Assembly (NCBI GenBank): GCA_002749285.1
Contig: PDPR01000009.1
Coordinates: forward strand, 62,001-126,000
DNA length: 64,000 nucleotides
Direction: 5' to 3'
Source: Maribacter sp.
GTDB lineage: Bacteria; Bacteroidota; Bacteroidia; Flavobacteriales; Flavobacteriaceae
Position numbers and translations under genes: made by a program. The stretch's first letter is position 1, and the number at the start of each line of letters is the position of its first letter. This document shows positions 18,444 through 27,516 of this stretch, one piece after another. Below the pieces are notes generated by a model. It saw nothing but the letters and a program-made list of their open reading frames with translations, had not been told where the DNA came from and made no database searches.

Positions 18444-19357
18444 GGCAAGAATTTTACAGTAATGGCAAATTATTGTTGACCGGGGAATATGCGGTCCTTG
18501 ACGGGGCCAAGGCCTTGGCCCTACCCACAAAATATGGCCAGGTCCTAACCGTTGAGCCCATTAAAAAAAATATCATTTCTTGGGAAAGTCGGGACAGGGA
18601 TGGCAAGGTTTGGTTTCAGGCGGATTTTGATCTTGAAATGATGGTGGAAATAAGTTCGACCAATGCTGAAATCTCGAAAACCGCACTTGATATCATTATC
18701 CAGACAAATAATCTACGCCCTGGATTCTTAACTACCTGTGGGGGCCATAACCTAATCACACAACTGACATTCCCAAAGGAATGGGGCCTGGGATCTTCCT
18801 CTACCCTGATAAACAATATTGCACAATGGGCCAGGATAGACCCCTATCAATTATTGGAAAATACTTTTGGCGGTAGCGGCTATGACATTGCTTGTGCACA
18901 ACACAACACCCCTATAACCTACCAACTGGACAATGGTATACCTATAACGGGGCAATTACAATTCAACCCTGGTTTCAAAGACCAGCTGTTCTTTGTTTAT
19001 CTCAATAAGAAAAAGAACAGCAGGGAAGGCATATCCGATTACAGAAGCCAAACATTCGACAAGGATGAATTGGTCAGGATTGTCGGGGACCTAACTTCCA
19101 AAATAGCGGTGTGTACCGATATTAACACTTTTGAAGCCCTCCTGGATCTTCATGAGTCGGTAATCTCCCAAACACTACGGATGCCAACCGTAAAGCAAAA
19201 AAAATTCCCAAATTACCCTAGGGCCATCAAAAGCCTTGGAGCATGGGGAGGGGATTTTATATTGGCGGTTGGGAATACCGATTCGATGCGCTATTTTAAG
19301 GAAAAGGGATACCATACGGTTCTACCTTATTCCGAAATGGTATTGAACACATCCTGA
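18440..19357 (+). CDS. GYDIA family GHMP kinase, candidate phosphomevalonate kinase
   Basis: A 305-residue GHMP kinase. Motif 1 is KLLLTGEYAVLDGAKALALP (residues 10-29), the phosphate loop GLGSSST is at 116-122, the family-naming GSGYDIA at 145-151 with Asp149 as likely catalytic base, and the C-terminal glycine motif is GAWGGDFILA. Motif 1 and GSGYDIA look more like phosphomevalonate kinase than mevalonate kinase. A mevalonate-kinase-like gene and a diphosphomevalonate decarboxylase are elsewhere in the window (58.5 and 59.6 kb), but no classical phosphomevalonate kinase is, so this protein is the best candidate for that step (inference). The stop codon lies inside the left arm of the 151-bp inverted-repeat element. 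Confidence 0.85.
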   Translation: MRQEFYSNGKLLLTGEYAVLDGAKALALPTKYGQVLTVEPIKKNIISWESRDRDGKVWFQADFDLEMMVEISSTNAEISKTALDIIIQTNNLRPGFLTTCGGHNLITQLTFPKEWGLGSSSTLINNIAQWARIDPYQLLENTFGGSGYDIACAQHNTPITYQLDNGIPITGQLQFNPGFKDQLFFVYLNKKKNSREGISDYRSQTFDKDELVRIVGDLTSKIAVCTDINTFEALLDLHESVISQTLRMPTVKQKKFPNYPRAIKSLGAWGGDFILAVGNTDSMRYFKEKGYHTVLPYSEMVLNTS

Positions 19358-19500
19358 CTTTTTGTTTTTAGCCGAAAATGGGATAGAATTTGTTCAGACG
19401 GGGCACTTTTTAAAGATCATAACCATAGCCACGAGTAAGAAAAGTAACGAAATATGGGCAAATTCGAGCCATTTTCGGCTAAAAACAAAAAGTCAGGATG
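19350..19500. mobile_element. MITE-like element with perfect 32-bp inverted repeats
   Basis: Bases 19350-19381 and 19469-19500 are exact reverse complements (32 of 32), separated by 87 bases with no gene. The outermost 14 bases (CATCCTGACTTTTT) are identical to the right end of the IS5-like remnant at 36492-36505, which suggests a non-autonomous element moved by that transposase type. No clear target duplication flanks it. The GYDIA kinase stop codon is inside the left arm. As RNA it would fold into a long hairpin, so a transcription-stopping role is an alternative explanation. Confidence 0.6.
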
Positions 19501-19511
19501 AGTTCATTATG

Positions 19512-19548
19512 AAAAAAACGCCCCAATTAAAAATCGGGGCGTTTTTTT
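19512..19548. terminator. Bidirectional rho-independent terminator
   Basis: CGCCCC (19519-19524) pairs with GGGGCG (19536-19541), flanked by seven A on the left and seven T on the right, so it works on both strands. It separates the convergent GYDIA kinase and PPIase genes. Confidence 0.9.
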
Positions 19549-19566
19549 GTATCTAATTGGTGTCTC

Positions 19567-21687
19567 TTAATAGAATATAGACCTATAGTCCTCTATGTCG
19601 GAATTTTTTTCCAATGCATCATATACCGCGGTATTCACCCTTGCGGTATTTGAGGTCTTGATGGAATTGGCAAACGTACTATAGTTGTCCAATTTTGGGG
19701 CATCCTGCTTATTGGTCACGGAAATAAGGTAAACACCTTTTTCCCCTTTAATAAAACCGGATGTATCACCTACCTTCATGGCAAAAGCTGTCCCCACTAC
19801 AACTGGCTCACGACCGGCTCCGGGAATAGTTGGTGCCTTAACCGTAAGTGCCGAGGCATTGGAAACGGACAGGCTATTGTCCTTGGCAACTTCTTCCATA
19901 GACTTGCCCTTATTGGCAGCCATCAATTGTTCTGCCTTCCTTTCTTTTCTTAAAATCGGCAAAACAGTTGTTGATGCATCCTCGACGGATTTAAGTCCCT
20001 CTTCATACTGGGCCGTCATCTGGGCAATCACATAACCGTTGTTGACATTGAACCTTTTTATACTACCCACTTCGGTATCTTCCTTAAAGGCCCATTGTAC
20101 AATACTTCTTTGGGATTTTAGGCCCGGTAGATTTTCATCCATTGCCTTGATCTTATTCACAGGGCGGACTTCGTAATCGTTTTCCCTGGCCAAATCGGCA
20201 TAGGGTCTATCACCTGAAATAACGGACATTTCAAACTTGGTCGCATCTTGGAACAATCTATTGACCGTTGTCTCGGAAGGTTCTATTTCCCTTGCCAAAG
20301 TTGCTATTCGGTACACATCCTGTTTGTCATCGATCTTTATGATATGAAAACCAAAATCAGTTTCTACAAGACCGATAGTACCTGCATTATTGCCAAAAAC
20401 AAAATCATTGAAATCGGCTACCATTGCCCCTTCCTGGAAATAGCCCAAGTCACCACCTTTAGGAGCGGAAGGCCCATCTGAATTGTCCCGTGCCAATTGC
20501 ACGAACACTGCATCCTTTTTTTTGGCTTCCGCCAAAAGCTCCTTGGCCTTGGCCTCAGCTTCCTCCTTGGTCCTTGTGACATTCTCCCCAGCACTTTTGC
20601 TTCCTTTCCAAGAAATCAAGATATGGCTGGCTTTTGCCGATCCATTGGTTTTTTTGTCGATCATTTTGGACACCTTAAAATAGTCGCCATCCCGGTAGGG
20701 GCCAAAAACCTCCCCAACCTTAAGTGCGACCAATGTGTCGGCAACACTAGCTGGAAGATCCTTTTTCGCCCTATAAATGGTGTCGTACTTTATGTCCGAT
20801 CTTCGGTCTAGGAAATCCTCGATATCCTTGGTGTTCCTAAACCCGGGAACAGTATCCATCCTATCCGTATCCTTGCGGTACTCAATGGTGTCATCCAATA
20901 ATTTAATCGTTTCTTGCCTTACGGCTTCCACATCCTCTGCAGAGGCTTTTTCCTCAAAATAGACATACTGGATATCACGGGCATTCTCTTGTTTGAATTC
21001 CTCTTTATGCGCATCGATATAAGATTGTATCTGACTCTTGGAGATAGTGATGGTACTATCCGCAATGGATGTATAGGGGACTCGGACATATTTGATGTCG
21101 ACCTTGTCGTTACCCAGTTTATAATCCAGTTCACCTTCTTTAAGTGTTGCACCCAAACCTGCCTTCACCAAGTTGAAATAGGTCTGCTGTTTGGCATTTT
21201 GGATGATAGCCTGCTCGTCCTGCAACCATAGATTGTATTGAGAAGGGCTATTGGCCTTAAGATCTGCAATAAAATCCAGAAATTTATTCTCGTCAAAAAT
21301 CCCATTTTCATCCATAAACTGGGGGTTTTGATTATAGGCAGGAATGGTCTTGATATAGTTCATGATCTGATCTCTTTCTATATCGATACCCAAATCCTCG
21401 AACTGCTGGCCTAAAATGGTATTCCTTACTTCCTGGTCATATACTTGGTTCACAACCATCATCGATGATGCCGAGGGGCCAAACCTGTTGGATGCCACTT
21501 CAACCTTTCTCCTAAAATCATCAATAGGGATCTCATCGCCGTTAACCTCTGCAACAGAAGAACCTACCTTTCCGCCAGACATATTGTTTTTCGTCAATAC
21601 CCCGGATATAACGAACGCAAAAAGCGCTAAACCTATAATCAATATCAGTATGGTAGTCCTTTTTCTTATATTCTCTAAAATTGCCAT
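19567..21687 (-). CDS. PpiD-like periplasmic peptidyl-prolyl isomerase/chaperone (SurA_N plus PpiC)
   Basis: A 706-residue protein anchored by one N-terminal membrane helix (residues 12-30) with the rest in the periplasm. A SurA-like N-terminal chaperone region comes first, then a parvulin rotamase domain in the middle (from about residue 345; KASHILISW, ARDNSDGPSAPKGGDLGYF, DFGFHIIKID), then a long C-terminal region of a second, degenerate parvulin-like type. The architecture matches PpiD, a folding helper for outer-membrane and secreted proteins near the Sec translocon. It is the last gene of the coaX-lptC-CNNM run, 92 bases after the CNNM gene, and ends at the bidirectional terminator. Confidence 0.93.
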   Translation of the reverse strand: MAILENIRKRTTILILIIGLALFAFVISGVLTKNNMSGGKVGSSVAEVNGDEIPIDDFRRKVEVASNRFGPSASSMMVVNQVYDQEVRNTILGQQFEDLGIDIERDQIMNYIKTIPAYNQNPQFMDENGIFDENKFLDFIADLKANSPSQYNLWLQDEQAIIQNAKQQTYFNLVKAGLGATLKEGELDYKLGNDKVDIKYVRVPYTSIADSTITISKSQIQSYIDAHKEEFKQENARDIQYVYFEEKASAEDVEAVRQETIKLLDDTIEYRKDTDRMDTVPGFRNTKDIEDFLDRRSDIKYDTIYRAKKDLPASVADTLVALKVGEVFGPYRDGDYFKVSKMIDKKTNGSAKASHILISWKGSKSAGENVTRTKEEAEAKAKELLAEAKKKDAVFVQLARDNSDGPSAPKGGDLGYFQEGAMVADFNDFVFGNNAGTIGLVETDFGFHIIKIDDKQDVYRIATLAREIEPSETTVNRLFQDATKFEMSVISGDRPYADLARENDYEVRPVNKIKAMDENLPGLKSQRSIVQWAFKEDTEVGSIKRFNVNNGYVIAQMTAQYEEGLKSVEDASTTVLPILRKERKAEQLMAANKGKSMEEVAKDNSLSVSNASALTVKAPTIPGAGREPVVVGTAFAMKVGDTSGFIKGEKGVYLISVTNKQDAPKLDNYSTFANSIKTSNTARVNTAVYDALEKNSDIEDYRSIFY

Positions 21688-21779
21688 TATATGGTTTGTT
21701 TAATATCAGTTCGCGAAATTACCATTTTCTTTTGGATTATTAAAAAGTAAAACATGCCTAAAATAAGGTTAGTACGGGT

Positions 21780-23069
21780 TTATTCATCACCTACCACACC
21801 AAGTTTTATCAAATCGATCTTTGTGCTGGACACTTCCAAGACAGTGAACATGTATTTCCCTATCTTTATTTCGGAATCTTTTTCGGGTATCTCCCCCATT
21901 TCATTGACAAGAAGGCCGCCCAAGGTCCCATATTCATCATTCTCGGGAAGTTCCAACTTATAGTTCTCATTAACATAATCAACCTCCAACCGTGCAGAGA
22001 ACTTATAACTGTTTTCATCCAACTGTTCCTCGATCAGATCGGTAGTATCATGCTCGTCCTCGATTTCACCAAAGAGTTCCTCTACGATATCCTCTACGGT
22101 CATTATCCCTGATGTGCCACCATATTCATCCAATACCAAGGCGATACTTTTCCGTTTCTTGGTCAATACATTCAGGATATCATGGATCAGCATGGTCTCG
22201 GGAACAAACTCCACCGGTCTCAAAATACTCTTTATGGTCTTGGGCCTGCTAAAAAGTTCATAAGAATGTACATAGCCAATGACATTATCTATGGTGTCCT
22301 TATAGATAAGTATTTTCGAATAGCCTGTCTCGGTAAACAACTTGGCAAGGTTTTTTGTACTCTCATGCAATTCCACTGCGGTGATTTCGGTACGTGGCAC
22401 CATGACTTCCCGTGCCTTGACCAATGTGAACTCCAAAGCATTTTGGAAAATCTGTATTTCGGAATCCACCTCATCCTCTTCCTCAACAGTCCCCATTTGC
22501 TCACTAATATAATCCCCGATCTCTACCTTGCTGAACGCAAGTTGGGTCTCATCCCCTTCGGTTTTGAAAAAAGTTATCAAAATAAAGTCGGAGACCTTGA
22601 TAATAAAACCGGAGATGACCGAAAACAGCACATAAAAAAGATAGGCAGGTACGGCCAGAACCTTCAAAAGGTTATTCGCATAGATCTGGAACAGGACTTT
22701 TGGCAGGAATTCCGCGGTAACCAATATAATAAGGGTCGATATAATGGTTTGGGTAAGCAGACTGAAATCGGTCAACAAAAGCTGTAGGAAACTATTATCT
22801 ACGGGCAACATCCTTGAGAACCACCCCATGAGCAGTTCCCCCATGAACATCCCATAGACAACCAATGCGATGTTGTTCCCTATTAGCATGGTCGCAATAA
22901 ATTTGGATGGCCTTTTCGTTAGGCGGGATAGCACCTTGGCCAAAAAATTGTCCTGCTTCTTCTCTATCTCTATATGGATCTTATTCGCAGAGACAAAAGC
23001 GATTTCCATACCCGAGAAAAAGGCTGAAAACAGCAGGGAAAGAAGTATTATTACAACGGATGCCTCCAT
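21780..23069 (-). CDS. CNNM/CorC-family membrane protein (hemolysin-like, TlyC type)
   Basis: A 429-residue protein with a DUF21 (CNNM) transmembrane domain of three to four helices (residues 1-190), a pair of CBS domains (about 205-330; ATMIHDILNVL-like region and VLDEYGGTSGIMTVED), and a C-terminal CorC_HlyC domain. Characterised relatives export magnesium or cobalt; the hemolysin name is historical. GldE of gliding motility has the same architecture, but it normally sits beside gldD, which is not here, so GldE is not assigned. The gene lies between a small membrane protein (9 bases upstream) and the PPIase. Confidence 0.92.
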   Translation of the reverse strand: MEASVVIILLSLLFSAFFSGMEIAFVSANKIHIEIEKKQDNFLAKVLSRLTKRPSKFIATMLIGNNIALVVYGMFMGELLMGWFSRMLPVDNSFLQLLLTDFSLLTQTIISTLIILVTAEFLPKVLFQIYANNLLKVLAVPAYLFYVLFSVISGFIIKVSDFILITFFKTEGDETQLAFSKVEIGDYISEQMGTVEEEDEVDSEIQIFQNALEFTLVKAREVMVPRTEITAVELHESTKNLAKLFTETGYSKILIYKDTIDNVIGYVHSYELFSRPKTIKSILRPVEFVPETMLIHDILNVLTKKRKSIALVLDEYGGTSGIMTVEDIVEELFGEIEDEHDTTDLIEEQLDENSYKFSARLEVDYVNENYKLELPENDEYGTLGGLLVNEMGEIPEKDSEIKIGKYMFTVLEVSSTKIDLIKLGVVGDE

Positions 23070-23078
23070 TTTTTAAAG

Positions 23079-23282
23079 TTAGTTGTCTTTTTTTCGTTGC
23101 TCAAACTTTTTACGATAGTTTCTTCGGAAAATGAACATTCCGATAGAAACAACAGCAAAGAATATAAACAGATAAGTGTTTTCGCGGTTTACGTCCCAAT
23201 CCGTGAATATCCTGTAAATCGAGAAAATCGCTACCGCCAAATATAAATACTCTGTATATTTTAATATCCTAATCATTGACAT
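23079..23282 (-). CDS. Small membrane protein of the lptC operon, unknown function
   Basis: A 67-residue protein with two predicted membrane helices (about residues 11-27 and 36-52) and a strongly basic C-terminal tail (RRNYRKKFEQRKK). Its start overlaps the 3' end of lptC by 14 bases and it ends 9 bases before the CNNM gene, so it is firmly embedded in the operon. No known family was recognised. The overlap, the spacing and the positive-inside topology support a real gene. Confidence 0.8.
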   Translation of the reverse strand: MSMIRILKYTEYLYLAVAIFSIYRIFTDWDVNRENTYLFIFFAVVSIGMFIFRRNYRKKFEQRKKDN

Positions 23283-23877
23283 CTTCTTTTATGGTCATTA
23301 TACCATAGGTTCTATGTGCATTCAAAAAACTGAAATCCTTATTGAAATCCATACCCTCCCCATCCATTACCGTACCCTCCTCTGGGTTCGTATATTTGAA
23401 TTTATTCTGCGTAAACACCCATTCATTGGATTGGTCGTAATATAATTGTGGGGCCTCCAATTTCTTTCCGTCATGGGTCTCCAAGATAACATTGCCACGC
23501 AAATCTATTAATCCTGTGGAAGAATACCGAATGCAATAATCCGCGGTTATCCTATTTTTTTTCTTGTTTTCATCAAAAATGTCCACCACGATTCCTTTAG
23601 GGAATGTGCGATAGGGAAATTCCAGATTTTCATAGTTCTCGGTAATGGGCCCTGACAATATGGATACGACCCTAGTGGTATCCATACCTTCCTTCTCCAT
23701 TACATTGTTCGATTCGGAATACCTGAATGAAAAATTTTCCGCGACCCCCTGTGGAAATATCACCGGCAGGGCTTCTTCACCTACCCTCTTATAATTATCG
23801 GCACAAGAAAAAAAAAGCATTGCCCCGGAGAATACCAGGGCAATGCTTTTTAAGAAAAATCCGAAGGATCGTCTCAT
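23269..23877 (-). CDS. lptC: LPS export protein LptC (lipoprotein type)
   Basis: A 202-residue envelope protein with a lipobox (FFSCA, Cys near residue 25) in place of the single membrane helix of E. coli LptC. The rest fits the LptC jellyroll: strands around RVVSILSGPITENYENLEFP, IVVDIFDENKKKNRITADY and RGNVILETHDGKKLEAPQLYY, the last being the typical LptC/OstA repeat. LptC passes lipopolysaccharide from the LptBFG extractor to the periplasmic bridge. It follows the TPR protein by one base and overlaps the small membrane gene. The family is clear from the OstA-like repeat, although overall similarity to E. coli is low. Confidence 0.85.
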   Translation of the reverse strand: MRRSFGFFLKSIALVFSGAMLFFSCADNYKRVGEEALPVIFPQGVAENFSFRYSESNNVMEKEGMDTTRVVSILSGPITENYENLEFPYRTFPKGIVVDIFDENKKKNRITADYCIRYSSTGLIDLRGNVILETHDGKKLEAPQLYYDQSNEWVFTQNKFKYTNPEEGTVMDGEGMDFNKDFSFLNAHRTYGIMTIKEDVND

Positions 23878-23878
23878 C

Positions 23879-25249
23879 TTATAAATTAGGGACTTTTACA
23901 CTACCACCTACCCAACACTTGAACGTTAACGTCTTACCGGCCATTCCTGAGTTGAATATATCCGTCTTTGAAGGCGCCTTTGCAGAGTAACTGGCTGCAG
24001 ACTTACTGGCCTTTCCACTAAGTGAAGGATCCACTCTTCCTGCCTTTCTTGCCATTTCCGCGGCTTTCCAATAGATTGCCCTTTTCTCAAAAGGTGTCGT
24101 ACCACAACTATTGGCACTTGTTGCATACAGATTCGCGATCAATAGGTAGGCCCCACCATTTGAAGGATTGAAATTAATTGCCTTTTGGGCATAACTCCTA
24201 GCTGTGGACTTACTGCTTTTTCTAAAGACCATGGCCACCTTATAGGCGATATTCGATTTTTTTCTATTATCGGTCTCCAAATCCAGGGCTTTGTTGAAAT
24301 CAGCTACCGCACCTTTGCGGTCACCCGCCTTAAGCTTAAGGTTTCCACCGTAAACATAAGCATCGGCAGATGGATCAAGAGCCATCTGGGCCTCGAATAA
24401 TTTCTTGAACATAGGATCATCGGTACATTCCTTGTTGAACATCCTGCCCACGGCCCTTTTTACCCAATTGACATCGTTCTTCTTCTCCTCGAAACTTCTT
24501 TGGTATAAAGGAATCAAGTTGCTACAATCGGCCAAATCCCCCAACTTGGCATCCACACTACCCCCGATCTTACCAAATGACTTTGAATTGGTCGTGTAGG
24601 CCTTTAATTGCTTTTTCTCTTTATTTGTTAAAGTACCCTCCTCTTCCTTTGGAAGTAATTTTGAGATCTTATCGGTCAACTTAACGTTCTCATCCTCTAT
24701 TTTCTCGGTCACATCATCGTAAATATCGAAGACTTCCTGAAGTTCCTTACCACCTGCCTTGTACAAATCGACCAAACTGGAAAAATAAAGGTATAGGGCC
24801 TTGGGGTTTTTAAAATGGGGCTTGTCCTCATTAAAAGCCTTGCCCAATTCACTATAGATCTCCTCATTAGTGGCTATTTTATTGTCATATTTCAACATAA
24901 CCTTGTCGATTATAACGGAAGCCAAGGGAGCCTTTTTGGGGAAATACTCCATACTCTTGTCGTACAGGGTCAATAACGCCTGGATATTAGCGTCTTTTTC
25001 AGCACCTGTCGATTTTTTCACACGGTCTTTCAGGATTTTTTCCCCATAGGCAAAATTGGCCCAGTTGACATCGGGGCAATTATCATAGACCATTTTCCAT
25101 GGCGTATAGGCCGCCTCATAATTCTTGACTTTCGCATGTTCAACGTAAATAGACAAATTGGTCATGCACTCCTGGTTCTGTACCTGTGCGCTACTTACTC
25201 CAATATACCCTAAAAGCATCACCGCCGTGAAGTAAAGTTTCATTTTCAT
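23879..25249 (-). CDS. Exported TPR-repeat protein, unknown function
   Basis: A 456-residue protein with a signal peptide (residues 1-21, ending SSAQ) and tetratricopeptide-like helical repeats. The clearest are in the C-terminal half: AYVYGGNLKLKAGDRKGAVA and the segment through NPSNGGAYLLIANLYA. The N-terminal repeat region starts at ECMTNLSIYVEHAKVKNYEA. It probably sits in the periplasm as a protein-binding scaffold. The neighbours, an outer-membrane protein upstream and lptC downstream, suggest a role in envelope assembly, but no specific function is claimed. Confidence 0.82.
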   Translation of the reverse strand: MKMKLYFTAVMLLGYIGVSSAQVQNQECMTNLSIYVEHAKVKNYEAAYTPWKMVYDNCPDVNWANFAYGEKILKDRVKKSTGAEKDANIQALLTLYDKSMEYFPKKAPLASVIIDKVMLKYDNKIATNEEIYSELGKAFNEDKPHFKNPKALYLYFSSLVDLYKAGGKELQEVFDIYDDVTEKIEDENVKLTDKISKLLPKEEEGTLTNKEKKQLKAYTTNSKSFGKIGGSVDAKLGDLADCSNLIPLYQRSFEEKKNDVNWVKRAVGRMFNKECTDDPMFKKLFEAQMALDPSADAYVYGGNLKLKAGDRKGAVADFNKALDLETDNRKKSNIAYKVAMVFRKSSKSTARSYAQKAINFNPSNGGAYLLIANLYATSANSCGTTPFEKRAIYWKAAEMARKAGRVDPSLSGKASKSAASYSAKAPSKTDIFNSGMAGKTLTFKCWVGGSVKVPNL

Positions 25250-25284
25250 ATTATTGATTTTAGTGGTTAATGTACAAATTTCTT

Positions 25285-26574
25285 TTAATTTATTCTTTGC
25301 TTACGGAACCAAATATCGTTGAAGGATAGGCCTACATTGACTTTAAAGTAGTTTTCCTCTATCATATTCATATTTTTAGTTCCCTTTCTACCCACCTCGA
25401 AACCGAGGTTGAGATTGGAAAAACTTCCGCGCATTGGTAACCCAAAACCAAAAGTTATGCCAAAGTTGTTTATCTCACGATCATTTAAAAGCATCCCTGT
25501 TTTATCAAAACGCAGACCTGCCCTATAAGTCACCCTTTTGAAATAGCTTGAAAATGAGGAATAATCAGGGATAAAGAACCCTCCTAAAGCAAATGAACCG
25601 GCATCTTCATATTTCAAATTGGGAGCCTCGACAAAATCATTTGTAAAGGAACCCATTCCTTGAAAACTATACTCTGCCCCGGCAAACCATTTCCTGTCCT
25701 CCCCAAAACCCAATCCTATAGTAGTGGCCGTTGGCACTTTCAACTCGGTATGCCTAAGGTTCAAGGCATCCAGATTCACGTCCACAACCTCTATATCGCT
25801 ACCTGAACTTACCGAAAAAGAACCGATTTTCTTGGTGTTTTCAGAGGTGAGGTTTGCCTGTGTGTTGACCCTTACCGAAGCGAACAACCTGTATTTGCCA
25901 TTAAAAGAAGGGGTATAATCGAGCGCATAATTAAAATCCATTCCGTTAACCTTGGAGGTCCTATTGTCCAATGCACCGTACTGTACATCCTCAATGGTCT
26001 GCATACGATTGTTCTTTAAGGTGCCAAAATTGAAATTGGCCGTTACCCCAATACTCAGGTCTTTAACTAACTCATACCCTGCGGAAAAATATACTTTGTT
26101 CAAACCACCCTCACCATAATAGCGGTTTACCACCCTAGCATCATTACCGTTGTTACTTTCCGACAACATATCATAGCCAACGGAAGAATATGGCATGATC
26201 CCAAAACCGATACCCAATCCTTTCTTAAGTGCCATGGCTATGGCTATGTATTCCAGATTTGTTACCGAATTACCTTGACTTTCGATATTGTTCGTAAAGT
26301 TTAGCCTATTATGGGACAAACCTGCGGCATAAGTTGTATTCCCGAAATCCTCGCCATATTGAATACCCATACGGCTGTAGGCCGCGGGGTTTTTAAGGTT
26401 CACGTGGATACTGTCGGCGAACATCCCGACCCCCCCCATCATTTGGTTCTCAACGGTTCCCTTGAACTGTAAATCGCCGATACCAAAATAAGAGTAAGGG
26501 GAAACGGAACCATTTTGGGCATACAGTCCGGTCGACACAATGCATACTATTGCAATTACAATTTTTTTGATCAT
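25285..26574 (-). CDS. Outer-membrane beta-barrel protein, unknown function
   Basis: A 429-residue protein with a signal peptide (residues 1-19, ending LYAQ). Alternating hydrophobic and polar strands and many Gly/Tyr/Phe residues fit a FadL/OmpP1-like or PorV-like barrel. The N-terminal block NGSVSPYSYFGIGDL and the NPAAYSRMG segment are typical of Bacteroidota outer-membrane proteins of this type. The last residues are not the usual terminal Phe, so the strand count is uncertain. It abuts coaX (no gap) and precedes the TPR protein by 35 bases. Confidence 0.8.
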   Translation of the reverse strand: MIKKIVIAIVCIVSTGLYAQNGSVSPYSYFGIGDLQFKGTVENQMMGGVGMFADSIHVNLKNPAAYSRMGIQYGEDFGNTTYAAGLSHNRLNFTNNIESQGNSVTNLEYIAIAMALKKGLGIGFGIMPYSSVGYDMLSESNNGNDARVVNRYYGEGGLNKVYFSAGYELVKDLSIGVTANFNFGTLKNNRMQTIEDVQYGALDNRTSKVNGMDFNYALDYTPSFNGKYRLFASVRVNTQANLTSENTKKIGSFSVSSGSDIEVVDVNLDALNLRHTELKVPTATTIGLGFGEDRKWFAGAEYSFQGMGSFTNDFVEAPNLKYEDAGSFALGGFFIPDYSSFSSYFKRVTYRAGLRFDKTGMLLNDREINNFGITFGFGLPMRGSFSNLNLGFEVGRKGTKNMNMIEENYFKVNVGLSFNDIWFRKQRIN

Positions 26575-27303
26575 TTAGTGCTTATTGTAGTCTAGCAAAT
26601 TATTTAAACCTTCTAGCAGGAAATTGGAAAAGGCAAATATGGTATTTTTTAATCGTTTAGACAAAAATTGGGCATCCCCTCCTGTTAAAATGACTGTTAA
26701 ATCTTCAAATTTAAGTCTATATTGGTCAATAATTCCATCCAATTCGGCACAAATGCCATTGACCACTCCAATATGGATACTAGCTTCGGTAGTGTTCCCG
26801 ACCAAATTTTCAGGAGCCTTTGGGGCTAGCAGGGGCAACTTGGACGTCTGTTGGTTAAGGGCATTGTACCGCATACGCATACCTGGGGAAATGACACCTC
26901 CCAGATACTCCCCTTTTTCGGTAAGTATATCGTAGGTAATACAGCTACCGGCATCGATCACCAAGACATTCCTATGGGGCATATGATAAAATGCAGCAGC
27001 AGCCAGGGCTATACGATCCACCCCTAAGGTGTCCGGGGTGGCATATTTGTTTTTAAATGGTATTTCGGTGTTATGGTCGAGCACATGGACTTTTGAGAAA
27101 ACAGTCAAGGCCTCAATATCCTTTCTTTCCAAAAAAACCACTGAAGATACCATGGTCCATTCTATTTGTGGGTATTCATGATAGATAACCCTTGCCTTTT
27201 CAACCAAATCGACAAAGTCTGCGCTCGTATCATAAACTAATGAGCCATTGCCAAAAACAGCTAGTTTCACAAGACTATTCCCGACATCTATTATCAAATT
27301 CAT
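26575..27303 (-). CDS. coaX: Type III pantothenate kinase CoaX
   Basis: A 242-residue ASKHA-fold kinase performing the first step of coenzyme A synthesis, pantothenate plus ATP to 4'-phosphopantothenate. The phosphate motif IIDVGNSLVKLAVF starts at residue 4, the pantothenate-binding TLGVDRIALAAAA motif is near residue 95, and the second phosphate motif VLVIDAGSCITYDI follows. GGVISPGMRMRYNAL completes the active site. It needs a monovalent cation in characterised enzymes. It is the first gene of the envelope operon running to the PPIase; this pairing is probably just operon history. Confidence 0.95.
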   Translation of the reverse strand: MNLIIDVGNSLVKLAVFGNGSLVYDTSADFVDLVEKARVIYHEYPQIEWTMVSSVVFLERKDIEALTVFSKVHVLDHNTEIPFKNKYATPDTLGVDRIALAAAAFYHMPHRNVLVIDAGSCITYDILTEKGEYLGGVISPGMRMRYNALNQQTSKLPLLAPKAPENLVGNTTEASIHIGVVNGICAELDGIIDQYRLKFEDLTVILTGGDAQFLSKRLKNTIFAFSNFLLEGLNNLLDYNKH

Positions 27304-27355
27304 GACGCAAAGATCTGTAAATGAAAAAAAACAATCACCTTTTTTTTGGTTTTTG

Positions 27356-27386
27356 TTTGTATATCCTAAATTTGAAATTATATTTG
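27356..27386 (+). promoter_or_regulatory. Bacteroidota-type promoter of tRNA-Phe
   Basis: TTTG (27356-27359), a 19-base spacer, then TATATTTG (27379-27386), an exact match to the TTTG-N19-TAnnTTTG consensus. The tRNA begins 20 bases downstream. Confidence 0.8.
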
Positions 27387-27405
27387 CACCCTTTCCAAAA
27401 GAGAT

Positions 27406-27481
27406 GGTGCCTTAGCTCAGTTGGTAGAGCAATGGACTGAAAATCCATGTGTCCCTGGTTCGATTCCTGGAGGCACCACCA
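27406..27481 (+). tRNA. tRNA-Phe (anticodon GAA)
   Basis: The acceptor arms GGTGCCT (27406-27412) and AGGCACC (27471-27477) pair fully. The anticodon stem ATGGA/TCCAT encloses the loop CTGAAAA, so the anticodon is GAA. The T loop GGTTCGATTCC is standard. A discriminator A at 27478 is followed by an encoded CCA (27479-27481). Confidence 0.98.
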
Positions 27482-27486
27482 TTAGG

Positions 27487-27516
27487 ACCGTAACCTATCA
27501 AAGGTTACGGTTTTTT
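27487..27516 (+). terminator. Rho-independent terminator after tRNA-Phe
   Basis: ACCGTAACCT (27487-27496) and AGGTTACGGT (27502-27511) form a perfect 10-bp stem with a 5-base loop, followed by a run of T. Confidence 0.9.

Noticed and set aside
21780..23069. Assignment of the CNNM protein as GldE
   Set aside because: The architecture fits, but gldD and other gliding genes are not adjacent.
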